From Pseudomonadota bacterium (GTDB lineage: Bacteria; Myxococcota; Myxococcia; Myxococcales; Myxococcaceae): 64,000 nucleotides of DNA. The notes below the pieces were generated by a model. It ran no database searches. It had not been told where the DNA came from and saw nothing but the letters and a program-made list of their open reading frames with translations. A program made the translations under genes and the position numbers. Location of the stretch: the NCBI GenBank assembly GCA_023426545.1, contig JAFAAN010000149.1, positions 62,001 through 126,000 on the forward strand. Reading direction: 5' to 3'. Below, one piece after another: positions 32,049-42,661 of this stretch. The first letter of the stretch is position 1; every line of letters starts with the position of its first letter.

Positions 32049-32327
32049 ATGGCAACCGAGGCAAGCGGAACGTTCGAGATCATCAACGCGCTGGGACTGC
32101 ACGCCCGGGCCGCGGCGCAGATGGTCAAGGTGGCCAACCGGTTCAAGAGCGAGGTCACCATCGAAGCGTCGGGCCAACGGGCCAATGCCAAATCCATCAT
32201 GGGCGTGCTGATGCTCGCTGCCGCGCAGGGCACGCAGGTGACGCTCACCTGCAAGGGAGACGACGCGAACGCCTGCCTCCAGGAGCTGGCGCAGCTCATC
32301 AACGACCGTTTCGGCGAGGCACAGTGA
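32049..32327 (+). CDS. ptsH: HPr phosphocarrier protein
   Basis: A 92-residue HPr. 'NALGLHARAAAQ' contains the EI-phosphorylated His18, and 'AKSIMGVLMLAA' contains Ser49, the position phosphorylated by HPr kinase. Both sites being intact means it can join the PTS chain and the hprK circuit. It lies 17 bases after EIID and before ptsI, with AAGGAGAG near the start. Confidence 0.95.
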   Translation: MATEASGTFEIINALGLHARAAAQMVKVANRFKSEVTIEASGQRANAKSIMGVLMLAAAQGTQVTLTCKGDDANACLQELAQLINDRFGEAQ

Positions 32328-32373
32328 CGGGCGAGCCAGATAATGCAGTAGAGGGACAGGAGCGGAAGGAACC

Positions 32374-34227
32374 GTGAGCAGCCAGGCCACACCCACTCTG
32401 AGGTTGTTGGGCATCGGCGCCTCACCCGGCGTGGCGGTGGGGCACGCCTTCATTCTGGACCGCAAGCGCATTCGCACACCCAAGCTGCGGCTGGCGGAGG
32501 CGGAGGTCGAGCCCGAGCGGATGCGGATGAAGACGGCCATCGACCTGTCCGACCGCCAGCTCGCGGAGCTGAAGGAACAGATTACGCGCACCGAGGGCAG
32601 CGACCACGCCCTCATCCTCGAGGCGCACCGGCTGATGCTCCACGACCCCATGCTCGTGGACGAGGTGAACCGGCTCATCATCGAGGACCGCATCAACGCC
32701 GAGTGGGCCGTCCGGCGGGTGGCGCGAAAAATCAAGCACCTGTTCGACAACATCCCGGACGAGTACTTCCGCGAGCGCCGCTCGGACGTCGACTACGTCG
32801 CCGACCGCATCATCCGCAACTTGATGGGCCAGGTGGTGGACGAGGAGGTGGAGGTCCCCGCCGAGGCCATCGTCGTCGCGCATGACCTGTCGCCCGCGGA
32901 CGCGGCGCTGATGGCGCGCAGCGGACGGGTGGCGGGCTTCGTGACGGACCTGGGCGGCCAGACGAGCCACACCGCCATCGTCGCCCGCGCGCGGGAGACG
33001 CCCGCGGTGGTGGGCGCCGGCCGGGCCAGCGAGCAGATTTCTCCGGGCGACCTGGTGGCCATGGATGGCATCCGGGGCGTGGTGCTGGTGAACCCCTCGG
33101 AGGAGCAGCTCTCCGTCTTCCGGGAGGAGCAGCGCCGCTACCAGGAGAGCGAGCGGCTGGCGCTGGCCACCAAGGACCTGCCGGCGGTCAGCACCGACGG
33201 CTTCCAGATTCGCCTCAACGGCAACATCGAGTTTCTGGAGGAGATCCCCTCGCTGCTGGCGCACGGCGCGGAGGGCATTGGCCTGTACCGCACCGAGTTC
33301 ATGTTCCTGGACCGGAAGACAGCGCCCACCGAGGAGGAGCACTACCGCGCCTACCGGCAGGTGCTGGAGGCCATGGGCGGGCGCCCCGTCACCATCCGCA
33401 CCCTGGACCTGGGCGGTGACAAGGTGCCGGGGAAGACGAAGCACGAGAAGGAACCCAACCCGGCCATGGGCCTGCGGGCCATCCGCTACTGCCTGTCCAA
33501 CCGGGAGCTGTTCCGCACCCAGCTGCGCGCCCTGCTGCGCGCCAGCGTGCACGGCAACCTGCGGCTCATGTTCCCCCTCATCTGCGGCGTGAGCGAGCTG
33601 CGCGAGGCCCGCAGCGAGCTGGAGGCCTGCCGGACGGAGCTGGGCCGCGCGGGCGTACCCGTGGGCAAGCGCTTCCCGGTGGGCATCATGGTGGAGACGC
33701 CCAGCGCGGCCACCATCGCCGACCGACTGGCCCAGGAGGCCGACTTCTTCTCGGTAGGGACCAACGACCTCATCCAGTACTCGATGGCCATCGACCGCCA
33801 GAACCGCGAGGTGGCCTACCTGTATCGGCCCCTCCACCTGTCGGTGCTCCGGCTGCTGCGCGGCATCATCGACGCGGCCCGGGCGGCGAACATCCCCGTG
33901 GCCATGTGTGGGGAAATGGCGGGAGACCCGCTCTACACGCTGGTGCTGCTGGCGCTGGGCTTCGACGAGCTGTCGATGACCTCGGGGCAGATTCCGGTGG
34001 TGAAGCGGCTGCTCCGCCGCGTCAGCCGCGCGGACGCCATGGAGCTCTTGCAGAGCGCCATGGAGCTGACCACCGCGGAGGAGATCGAGCGCTACGTGCG
34101 CACGGAGATGGACCGCCGCTTCAGCGAGTCCCTGGAGCCCGGGGCGCCAGGGGTCGGGAACGTGGAGCCCACCGACCACGAGGCCCAGGAGCGTGGCGCC
34201 TCGACCTCCGGGCGCAACACGGCCTGA
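32374..34227 (+). CDS. ptsI: PTS enzyme I
   Basis: A 617-residue phosphoenolpyruvate-protein phosphotransferase, the first enzyme of the chain. The phospho-His is His199 in 'GGQTSHTAIVAR', the PEP-binding region has 'GIGLYRTEFMFLDR' and 'NPAMGLRAIRY', and the active Cys is Cys512 in 'MCGEMAGD'. It is about 40 residues longer than E. coli EI because of a C-terminal tail (EPGAPGVGNVEPTDHEAQER...). GTG start follows GGAGCGGAAGGA. It closes the PTS operon. Confidence 0.95.
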   Translation: MSSQATPTLRLLGIGASPGVAVGHAFILDRKRIRTPKLRLAEAEVEPERMRMKTAIDLSDRQLAELKEQITRTEGSDHALILEAHRLMLHDPMLVDEVNRLIIEDRINAEWAVRRVARKIKHLFDNIPDEYFRERRSDVDYVADRIIRNLMGQVVDEEVEVPAEAIVVAHDLSPADAALMARSGRVAGFVTDLGGQTSHTAIVARARETPAVVGAGRASEQISPGDLVAMDGIRGVVLVNPSEEQLSVFREEQRRYQESERLALATKDLPAVSTDGFQIRLNGNIEFLEEIPSLLAHGAEGIGLYRTEFMFLDRKTAPTEEEHYRAYRQVLEAMGGRPVTIRTLDLGGDKVPGKTKHEKEPNPAMGLRAIRYCLSNRELFRTQLRALLRASVHGNLRLMFPLICGVSELREARSELEACRTELGRAGVPVGKRFPVGIMVETPSAATIADRLAQEADFFSVGTNDLIQYSMAIDRQNREVAYLYRPLHLSVLRLLRGIIDAARAANIPVAMCGEMAGDPLYTLVLLALGFDELSMTSGQIPVVKRLLRRVSRADAMELLQSAMELTTAEEIERYVRTEMDRRFSESLEPGAPGVGNVEPTDHEAQERGASTSGRNTA

Positions 34228-34354
34228 CCCGCCGGGGGGCGGGGGACATGGCAGCGGCTTGCTGGCACGCCTACCTGACCGGAAGGGGATTCCGGTCGCG
34301 AGCAGTCATGCGCAACTTGCCGGGACGAGCACGTGGCTCGCCCCAGGAGCAAGC

Positions 34355-34798
34355 ATGTTCAATCCCGCGAACATCCAGATGGGCATGACAGCGAGAGACC
34401 GGGATGGTGAGAAGGTGGGCACCATCATCGCCGCGGATGCGGCGGGGTTCTTCATCGGCAGGGGGCGCCTCTTCACGCGCGACTGCCGGTTGTCCTTCTC
34501 GGACGTGATGGATGTCGATGGGGAGGACGTCTACCTGCGCGAGGAGCTCGCGCGGCTGCCGGACCTCCGCCCCGAGGCGCTGGCGCCCGCACGGCGGACC
34601 TCCACCACCGCGGGCCTGCCGCTCCAGCACGACCTGACGGGCGGCCTGGGCTGGACACATGACGACGCCGACGAGGAGCCCAGGCTTCCTCCGCCCCGTC
34701 CGCCCTCCGACATGCCGCGGCAGTGGGCTGGCGGAGAGGACGGCTCGGCGCCCCGGCGGGAGGCCCCACCGGAGGCGCGGCGGCACACACGCCACTGA
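34355..34798 (+). CDS. PRC-barrel-like / DUF2171-like small protein
   Basis: A 147-residue protein. The first 60 residues, 'MGMTARDRDGEKVGTIIAADAAGFFIGRGRLFTRDCRLSFSDVMDVDGEDVYL', form a small beta-barrel of the PRC type (a Gly-x-x-VG-T strand then a later D-V strand), seen in proteins that contact RNA or photosynthetic and cell-division proteins. The rest is Pro/Arg/Glu rich and probably disordered. Function unknown. CCAGGAGC precedes the ATG at 34355. Terminal gene of the plus-strand block; convergent with the COG0523 gene. Confidence 0.7.
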   Translation: MFNPANIQMGMTARDRDGEKVGTIIAADAAGFFIGRGRLFTRDCRLSFSDVMDVDGEDVYLREELARLPDLRPEALAPARRTSTTAGLPLQHDLTGGLGWTHDDADEEPRLPPPRPPSDMPRQWAGGEDGSAPRREAPPEARRHTRH

Positions 34799-34870
34799 GC
34801 GGGCCCCCCGCCGCGCGACGTCACCCATGGCAGCGAGCGTGGGGCCCGGGGAGGGCGTGCGCGAGCCGCA

Positions 34871-36117
<1,247 letters not shown>

Positions 36118-36121
<4 letters not shown>

Positions 36122-36258
36122 GGTTTGCCCTCCACGAACAGGACGTGCTCGCGGACGCGTGGGTCGTACTTCTTGAGCTGGAGCTTCTCCTGCGACGTCC
36201 CGTAGCCAGTCTTCGCGGACGACACGAGATGGATGATGGTGCGGTTTCCCTTGGGCAT
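36118..36258 (-). CDS. rpmG: Ribosomal protein bL33, zinc-free paralog
   Basis: A 46-residue bL33. It has 'RTIIHLVSSAKTGYGT' and 'EKLQLKKYDPRVREHVLFVEGKP', the family core, but none of the two CxxC pairs of the zinc-binding form. It is also shorter than usual between the GTGY and EKL parts. Zinc-free copies replace the zinc form when zinc is scarce. It is directly coupled to the COG0523 GTPase (ATGA overlap). ATG at 36256-36258 gives a full-length protein. Confidence 0.9.
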
Positions 36259-36389
36259 GGAGGGCTCCGGATGGATGGAGGCTGTGCGGTGGAGGCCGCG
36301 CGGACACGGCGAGGCATGCGGCGGCCTGGAGCCGCGCGCGGTGGCGCGCCGGAGTGGTTGATGGTTTCTGGGAGTCTTTTGTAGCTGAG

Positions 36390-36406
36390 TTGCGATATTG
36401 GCGCAA
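36390..36406. promoter_or_regulatory. Inverted repeat TTGCG-N7-CGCAA, possible Fur-family operator
   Basis: TTGCGATATTGGCGCAA lies about 130 bases upstream of the bL33 gene in a short AT-rich patch. Zur sites in related bacteria are AT-rich palindromes around 20 bases, so this is a candidate only. Identity as a Zur box is inference. Confidence 0.35.
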
Positions 36407-36443
36407 GCCTCGGCGAGAGGGAGCGCCCGGGACACGCGCGGCT

Positions 36444-36938
36444 TTAGGGGCCGACGTCGCCGTCCACGTCCTTGTCGTGCTTCAGGCCCCCGCTGGCGCG
36501 GTACCTCGCGATGGCGCGCTCCAGGGGGCGCAGGCCGGCGAGGCACAGCAGGGCGATGGTCATGGTGGTGACGGCGGCGAAGTAGAAGCCGAGCCCGGCG
36601 GTCAGGCCCACGGACGCGGTGAGCCAGAGGTTGGCCGCCGTCGTCAGGCCCGTCACCTGGCCGTTGTGGCGCATGATGACGCCCGCGCCGAGGAAGCCAA
36701 TGCCCACCACCACCTGGCTGGCGATGCGGCTGATGTCCCCTCGGATGCCCTCGGCGAGCCCCGGGCCCAGCTCCGCCTCGATGAAGATGCTGGCCAGCGT
36801 GAAGCAGCAGGCGCCCAGGCAGACGAGGATGTGGGTGCGCAGCCCAGCGGCCTGGCCGCGCACCTCACGCTCCAGGCCCAGCACGCCCCCGAGCAGGGCG
36901 GCCAGGGCCAGCCTCAAGGCGACAGTCCGCTCGTCCAC
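36444..36938 (-). CDS. MgtC/SapB-family membrane protein
   Basis: A 164-residue protein with four to five membrane segments. Typical features: N-terminal 'ALRLALAALLGGVLGLEREVRGQAAGLRTHILVCLGA', 'IASQVVVGIGFLGAGVIMR' and 'GLTTAANLWLTASVGLTAGLGFY'. MgtC-type proteins affect magnesium or phosphate homeostasis or ATP synthase in other bacteria; role here is unknown. Starts GTG. The last genes of a minus-strand lipid-transport cluster lie upstream. Confidence 0.9.
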   Translation of the reverse strand: MDERTVALRLALAALLGGVLGLEREVRGQAAGLRTHILVCLGACCFTLASIFIEAELGPGLAEGIRGDISRIASQVVVGIGFLGAGVIMRHNGQVTGLTTAANLWLTASVGLTAGLGFYFAAVTTMTIALLCLAGLRPLERAIARYRASGGLKHDKDVDGDVGP

Positions 36939-36949
36939 GAAGGATGAGC

Positions 36950-37546
36950 CTACTCACCCAGCTCGATTTTCTCGTCCTTGTCCGCTTCGTTCAGTTCGGG
37001 ATTGGGCAGGGTGCCCAGCGTGGCCGACAGCAGCTTGCTGGTGGGAACGACGTACGGGGCCACCTCTTCGCCCAGCTCCTGGACGTACTGGCTGATGCGC
37101 TGCTCGTAGTCCTCGTCCCTGGAGTTCCAGCTCCCGGCGGCCTCGGCGGACCAGACCTCCTCGCCGTCGCGGCAGCGCACCAGCTTCGCCTGCACGGCGG
37201 TCTCGGCGCCGCTGCCCTTGAGCGTCATCTGCGGCGACAGCCACAGCACGCCCTCCAGGCCCTCCACGCACAGCGCCTGGAAGGTGGTGTCCGCCGGCAC
37301 GTCGGGCAGCGCTACGCCTTCCTTCACGAGGAAGTCCCGGTTCTGGTTCACCCACTGGCGGGCGACGAGGCTCCACAGCTCTCCGACGGAGACCTTGCCG
37401 TCGGGCAGCGGCTGCGTCACCACCACCAGCCGCTTCACCTGGTGCTTGTCCACCGTGTCGTAGTCGCCGCGCAGCCGCTGGCTCTTCACCGCGGAGCAGG
37501 CGGACAGCAGGCCCAGCCCGAGCACGGGCCACAGATGCTTTCTCAT
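36950..37546 (-). CDS. Lipoprotein of unknown function in lipid-transport cluster
   Basis: A 198-residue lipoprotein with lipobox LLSAC (Cys 17). The mature part has alternating strands ('QVKRLVVVTQPLPDGKVSVGELWSLVARQWV') and repeats of the Glu/Asp-rich kind at its end (ELNEADKDEKIELGE). It resembles small outer-membrane-directed proteins but no domain is recognised. It lies 72 bases downstream of the MMPL gene on the same strand; a role with that exporter is inference. Starts ATG. Confidence 0.72.
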   Translation of the reverse strand: MRKHLWPVLGLGLLSACSAVKSQRLRGDYDTVDKHQVKRLVVVTQPLPDGKVSVGELWSLVARQWVNQNRDFLVKEGVALPDVPADTTFQALCVEGLEGVLWLSPQMTLKGSGAETAVQAKLVRCRDGEEVWSAEAAGSWNSRDEDYEQRISQYVQELGEEVAPYVVPTSKLLSATLGTLPNPELNEADKDEKIELGE

Positions 37547-37618
37547 GAGCTCCCTCTCCCGGCCCCCTCCTCGCGGAAGGGGGCCTCCTTCAGACAGATG
37601 CCGGCCGGGGCGTGCCGC

Positions 37619-40303
37619 TCAGGCCGCCTTCGGCTCGGAGTCCTTGCCACCGCCAGCCGCGCCGCCCCCGGAGGAGGACGCGCCCGACTCACGCTGACGC
37701 CGGTCGTACATGAGCTGCATCACCGCGGCCAACACGGTGAAGGACACCACCAGCGTGGTGATGAGGCCAATGCACGCCACCAGCCCCATGGAGCGCAGGC
37801 CGTTGTGGGCCGCGGCCAGCAGCGCCGCGAAGGCCACCACGGCCGTCAGCGTGGAGGACGCCACCGCCGCGCCCACGCTGCGCAGCGCCACCAGGGGCGA
37901 GGTGCCCTCCAGGAAGCGATGCAACAGGTAGAGGCCGTGGCTCACGCCGAAGCCCAGGAGGATGGGCAGGATGATGATGTTCATGAAGTTCAGGCGCAGG
38001 TCCGTCAGCGCCATGATGCCCAGCATCATCGCCAGGCCCACTCCGAGCGGAATCACCGAGGCCAGCGCCAGCTTCACGTTGCGGAAGTCCAGGAAGTGCA
38101 TGGCCAGGATCCACAGCGCGGTGAGCACCACCGTCACCTTGCCGTCCCAGAGGACGATGCGCGCCAGCCGCGCGTAGAGCTGGGTGGCGCCCGCGGCGCG
38201 GAACTCCTTCTCCACGCTGGGGGCCTTGGGGTCCCACGCGTCCTGGTCGAACTTGCCCGGCGAGTACGTGGCCTTGATGACCCGCGTCTCGTCGGAGAAC
38301 TTCAGCATCTTCTTGCCGTCCATCAGGTCCACGCTGGCGTAGATGTACGTCAGGTAGCCGTGGTTCTCCGGCCTGGCGGAGGGCAGGTTGCGGAACTGGG
38401 CCGTGTAGTTGGCCGGGACGCCGTGGACGTCGAAGGGCTTGGCGTCCAGCACCTTCTGGAAGAACTCCGCGTTGGCCTGCATCTCCGGCGGCAGCGCGGC
38501 GACGGTGAAGCCCTCGTCCTCGAGCTGCTTCATCTCCGCCTTCCAATCCTCCAGCACCTTGGCGTTGGCCGCGGCCGTCGCCGGCGGCGGGACGAAGGTG
38601 AAGATGCTCACCACCTGGTCGATGGACGGGTACTTGTCCGCGTTCTGCGTCAGCTCCCGGTACACTCCCTCGGCCTCGTCCAGGTCCTTGGTGTAGATGG
38701 CCATCGGGTCGCTGGAGATGTTGAAGCGCTCGTTGATTTCGTCCTGGAGCAGCACGGACGACATGCCGTCGGGGATGAGCGCGCGAGTGTTGTAGTTGAA
38801 GCTCACGCCGTACTTGAGGCGCTCGAAGAAGCCCAGCTCCACGCCCTTGGGCGGCTCCTCCAAGCCGGCCCAGGGCACGGCCGCGGCGCAGATGAGCGCG
38901 ACGATGGCGGTGCTGATGCCCAGCACCATCTTCGGCCGGGGGATGCGCAGCTCCTTGCCGGTGGAGGCGGAGTTGGTGGGCGGCGGCTTCATCACGCCGA
39001 TGAGCTTCTGGGGCAGCTCCGGGTTGAGGCGGCCGGCCAGCGCCAGGATGGCCGCGCTCCAGCAGAACAGCGTCAGACCCAGGATGAGCGTGCCCGCGCC
39101 GGCCAGGAAGCCGAACTGGCTGAAGCCGCGGAACTCGCTGACCATCAGCACGAAGAAGGAGCCGGCCGTCACCACCGCGGCCACCGCCGCCGGGCGGCCC
39201 GCGTTCATCACCGCGTCGCGGATGGCCACGTCGTACGGCTTGCCCGCGCCCAGCTCCAGCCGGGTGCGGAAGATGAAGTGGATGCCGTAGTCGATACCGA
39301 AGCCGAGCAGGATGCCGCCCAGGATGGACGTAATCATGTTCAGCTCGCCCACCGTCGCGTAGGTGAAGCCGAGCGTGTAGACCGTGCCCACCACCGTGCC
39401 AATCACGACCAGGAAGGTGGGCGCCAGCTTGCGGAAGAAGAGGACGGTGATGAGGAAGATGGAGCCCAGGGCGATGAGCGTCACCGGCTCCAGCGACTCT
39501 TCAATCGCGTAGGAGTCGTCAACCGTCGTCTTGTAGGAGCCGGTGAAGCCGTAGGCGATGGTCTTGTCATCGCCCATCAGCTTGTAGTCCTCGACCAGCT
39601 TCACCTTGCCGGGCTGCGCGGAGTACGCGTCAATCTGGCCCTTGAGCCGCTCGAGGAACTCCTTCGTCTTGCCGATCTCGGTGTTGTCCCACATCGGCTT
39701 GACGAGCAGGAGCAACATCTTCTTGTCGTTGGAGATGTTGTAGTCGTCGCGGATGCTCTTCTTGCCAATGGACGAGTACTTGTCCACCAGGTCCTGCATG
39801 TCGAGCTCGACGGGCTTGGAGCCGCCCAGGTCGATGAAGAACGGGTTGCTGCGCTTCAGCTTGTCGCGCAGGAACTCCATGATGCGGCGCTTGCCCTCGA
39901 TGAGGTCCTCCGTGTTCACGAAGAGGACCATGTTCTGCTGGATGAACTCGACGGGCAGCTTGTAGGAGACGTTGCGCACGTTCTCCTTGTCGCTCTCCAG
40001 GATGGCGGCGAGGTCGTCGGCGGTGCGCTTGAGCGCGGCTTCATCCGATGAGCGCAGGGCGACCATGAGGAAGCCGCTGCCACCCACCATGTCGATGACC
40101 TGCTTGACGTCCTTCACCTCTTCCAGGTCCTGGGAGATGAGGTCGAGCTGGTTGGAGTTGATGCGCAGCTTCAACGTGCCCCACAGCGACACGCCCAGCA
40201 GGGCGAGCATCACCAGGAGGACCGCCCCGGGCCGGCGGACCAGCAGTCCGGCGAAGGCTTGGGCGAAACGGGAGTGGGAGTTCGGATTTCTGTCGCCGCT
40301 CAT
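37619..40303 (-). CDS. MMPL/RND-family exporter, hopanoid or lipid transporter-like
   Basis: An 894-residue transporter with about 12 membrane segments in two sets, each preceded by a large periplasmic loop: segment 1 near residues 24-46, block near 260-420, middle segment near 455-480 and final block near 715-870. 'GFGIDYGIHFIFR' and 'GFGVSHGLYLLHRF' are the duplicated MMPL signature regions. Relatives include HpnN, which moves hopanoids to the outer membrane. Upstream on the same strand lies an MlaC/HpnM-like gene, separated by the PF10136 gene, which fits a lipid-export set. Confidence 0.88.
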   Translation of the reverse strand: MSGDRNPNSHSRFAQAFAGLLVRRPGAVLLVMLALLGVSLWGTLKLRINSNQLDLISQDLEEVKDVKQVIDMVGGSGFLMVALRSSDEAALKRTADDLAAILESDKENVRNVSYKLPVEFIQQNMVLFVNTEDLIEGKRRIMEFLRDKLKRSNPFFIDLGGSKPVELDMQDLVDKYSSIGKKSIRDDYNISNDKKMLLLLVKPMWDNTEIGKTKEFLERLKGQIDAYSAQPGKVKLVEDYKLMGDDKTIAYGFTGSYKTTVDDSYAIEESLEPVTLIALGSIFLITVLFFRKLAPTFLVVIGTVVGTVYTLGFTYATVGELNMITSILGGILLGFGIDYGIHFIFRTRLELGAGKPYDVAIRDAVMNAGRPAAVAAVVTAGSFFVLMVSEFRGFSQFGFLAGAGTLILGLTLFCWSAAILALAGRLNPELPQKLIGVMKPPPTNSASTGKELRIPRPKMVLGISTAIVALICAAAVPWAGLEEPPKGVELGFFERLKYGVSFNYNTRALIPDGMSSVLLQDEINERFNISSDPMAIYTKDLDEAEGVYRELTQNADKYPSIDQVVSIFTFVPPPATAAANAKVLEDWKAEMKQLEDEGFTVAALPPEMQANAEFFQKVLDAKPFDVHGVPANYTAQFRNLPSARPENHGYLTYIYASVDLMDGKKMLKFSDETRVIKATYSPGKFDQDAWDPKAPSVEKEFRAAGATQLYARLARIVLWDGKVTVVLTALWILAMHFLDFRNVKLALASVIPLGVGLAMMLGIMALTDLRLNFMNIIILPILLGFGVSHGLYLLHRFLEGTSPLVALRSVGAAVASSTLTAVVAFAALLAAAHNGLRSMGLVACIGLITTLVVSFTVLAAVMQLMYDRRQRESGASSSGGGAAGGGKDSEPKAA

Positions 40304-40411
40304 GCGGCGCCGACCCTACTGGCAAATGCCCTGGCCCGAAAGGCAAAGCCCGGCCGCCCGGTCGCTCTCCTGCTCCGGGCGCCCAGGGCCAGGGGCCCGG
40401 GGGGAGGGCGC

Positions 40412-42556
40412 TCAGCTCGCGGGCGGCGTGGGCGCGGGCACCCGCAGCACGGCCTCCTCCTGCTCCTTGGGCGGCAGGAGGAACGAGCGGGGGGCCTTCA
40501 CCAGGTGGGCGAGGACGGCGCGGAGGAAGGGGAGGGCCTCGCGGGTGGGCACGTCACGGGCGCGCACCGCCACCCCGAGCGCCAGGGAGAAGGACACCGT
40601 GAAGTTGATGAACCCGGTGAGGGCCATGCCCGCCAGCGCCGCCAGGAACTCCGGCTGGAGTACCGCGCTGGGACCCAGGGAGGCGCCGGCCAGGGAGAGC
40701 GAGCCGAGCACGAAGGTGACGTGCCGCACGTCCAGTGTGAGCCCGAAGAAGTGGCCCACCTCTGGCGTCAGGGCCAGCATGAAGCCCAGCGTCACGTTGG
40801 CCCCCAGGCCGGAGGCCACGTGCTGGAAGCCGTCCGCCACCCGGCGCGCGCGGGCCTCCCCCAGCAGCCGCCGCAGCACGGGGTGGTGAGCGAGCGCCTC
40901 TGGCAGCCGCCGGTACACGACGAAGTTCTCCAGCCAGCCCCCCGCCACGCTGCTCATCCACAGCAAGACGCCCGTCATGGCCGCGTAGATGAGCGTGCCG
41001 CTCTTCCAGGGGTGGAGCGAGGCCACCGTGGCCTGCGCCTTGGCCGGGTTCATGAACGTGTGTCCGGTGGCGAGCTGGTACCCCAGCGCGAAGAGGATGG
41101 CCGTGGGCGCCACCACGCCCAGGTTGCCCGCGAAGGCCGCCAGCTGGGAGCGGGTGATGCGCGGGATGAGCTCCACCAGGCTGGCCAGCCGCTCGCCCCG
41201 GGCGCCCTCGCCCACCGCGCCCGCCAGCGTGGCGGCCGTCACCGAGGGCTGCTTGGTGGCGAGCGTGAAGCCCAGCATCTGGATGAGGACGAAGGCCGCG
41301 GCGTAGTTCAGCCCCACGGCCAGGAAGGAGAAGAAGGGCGCCAGCAGCAGGCCGGACAGGAAGATCTTGATGACCACCGCCCCCGCGGTCACCAGGCCGC
41401 CGCCCGCCGCGGAGTGCACCATGGCGTGGAAGCCCTCGCGGGTGCTGGTGATGTAGTGCTCGCCGGAGTGGCCCGCGCGCTCGATGATTTTGCGCGCCAG
41501 CAGCCGCACGTTGCGCTTCGCCAGCTCCATCACGGAGCGGTCCGCGTGCGCGCGCCGCAGCAGGTCCGACACCAGCGCCAGCCCCTCGCGCCAGCGCGGT
41601 TCGCCCCGGGGCGAGCCCAGCACGCGCGCGATGGCCTCCATGCGCTCCAGCCCCCGGCGGATGCGCTCCAGCCGGTACACCAGGTCCACGCTGACGCCAG
41701 TGTCCTCCAGGTGCCGCGACACGCTGGCCACCACCTGCCGGCAGTCCGCCACGCAGGTGGCCAGGTCCGTCAGCGTGTCCGGCGCCGCGTCACGCGCCAG
41801 CACCGTGTCGCAAATCAGCCGCATCCGCAGGAAGGGCGACGCGCGCAGGGACGTCTCCGGGCTGCGGTCCCGCACGTCCTCCGCCATGCCCAGCGCCGCC
41901 AGCTGCACCGCCAGCAGCAGCAGCGCGTCCATCAGGTCCGCGCGCACGCGGGCGGCGGGCGAGGGCTCCGGGGGGCGGGGCTCACCGACCAGCGCCGCGA
42001 GCTCCGCCAGGCGCGCGGGGGACAGGCGGGCCAGCCAGTCCGCGTCGTCCGGGTTCGGAAACAGGCGCAGCAGCAGCGCGGACAGCTTGCCCGGCTCGGG
42101 CGGGGAGGGCAGCAGGGTGCGGGCGAGCCGGTCGGACGCCTCGGCGAAGAAGCCCTGGCCGGCGGGCAGGCCCACCTGGGCGAAGAGCTTGAGGCCCCGG
42201 CAGCGCTCGCAGACGGCCGCCACCAGCCGCGTGAGCGAGGCGCGCATCGCCGGCTCGCCCTCGAGCACGCGTATCAGCAGGGCGAGCCGGCTGTCGGCGG
42301 GGGAGGGCCCGGGCTCGGCGGCGTCCACCAGCCCGTGGGCCGGGATGCGCTCGCGCAGCCACTGCATCAATCGCTCCACCCACTGCAGCCGCTCCTCCAG
42401 GTCACCGGCGGGCACCTCGCACAGCAGCCGGTACAGGTCGCGGACCGCCGGATGTCCCGGGGCGCGGGGGGCGTACTGCACGCAGAAGGCATCCACCTCG
42501 CGGGCGGAGGGATGGGAGCGGGGGGCCGTGGGGAGGGGGGAGGGGGGGACGGTCAT
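40412..42556 (-). CDS. PF10136 'site-specific recombinase' family membrane protein
   Basis: A 714-residue protein. The N-terminal 330 residues are helical and charged; from about residue 365 follow some seven membrane segments with the family's marker 'RAGHSGEHYITSTREGFHAMVHSAAGGGLVTAGAVVIKIFL' and later 'LNYAAAFVLIQMLGFTLATKQPSVTAATLA'. Databases name this family (Gcr) a site-specific recombinase, but there is no recombinase active site and several membrane spans, so that label is doubtful. Its place between the MMPL exporter and an MlaC-like protein suggests an envelope function. The ATG at 42556 is the best start. Confidence 0.82.
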   Translation of the reverse strand: MTVPPSPLPTAPRSHPSAREVDAFCVQYAPRAPGHPAVRDLYRLLCEVPAGDLEERLQWVERLMQWLRERIPAHGLVDAAEPGPSPADSRLALLIRVLEGEPAMRASLTRLVAAVCERCRGLKLFAQVGLPAGQGFFAEASDRLARTLLPSPPEPGKLSALLLRLFPNPDDADWLARLSPARLAELAALVGEPRPPEPSPAARVRADLMDALLLLAVQLAALGMAEDVRDRSPETSLRASPFLRMRLICDTVLARDAAPDTLTDLATCVADCRQVVASVSRHLEDTGVSVDLVYRLERIRRGLERMEAIARVLGSPRGEPRWREGLALVSDLLRRAHADRSVMELAKRNVRLLARKIIERAGHSGEHYITSTREGFHAMVHSAAGGGLVTAGAVVIKIFLSGLLLAPFFSFLAVGLNYAAAFVLIQMLGFTLATKQPSVTAATLAGAVGEGARGERLASLVELIPRITRSQLAAFAGNLGVVAPTAILFALGYQLATGHTFMNPAKAQATVASLHPWKSGTLIYAAMTGVLLWMSSVAGGWLENFVVYRRLPEALAHHPVLRRLLGEARARRVADGFQHVASGLGANVTLGFMLALTPEVGHFFGLTLDVRHVTFVLGSLSLAGASLGPSAVLQPEFLAALAGMALTGFINFTVSFSLALGVAVRARDVPTREALPFLRAVLAHLVKAPRSFLLPPKEQEEAVLRVPAPTPPAS

Positions 42557-42661
42557 CGGCCAGGCGTGAGGGGAAGGGGCGACTCTAAGCGATGCGGTGT
42601 CATCGCGGAAACCATGGAGCGGCCGGGAAGCCTGGTGCCCGGCCGCAGGGCGGTCACCGGC

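Noticed and set aside
40412..42556. Mobile element or integron suggested by the 'site-specific recombinase' family name
   Set aside because: The protein has several membrane spans and no recombinase catalytic motif; no att sites, inverted repeats or cargo genes flank it.
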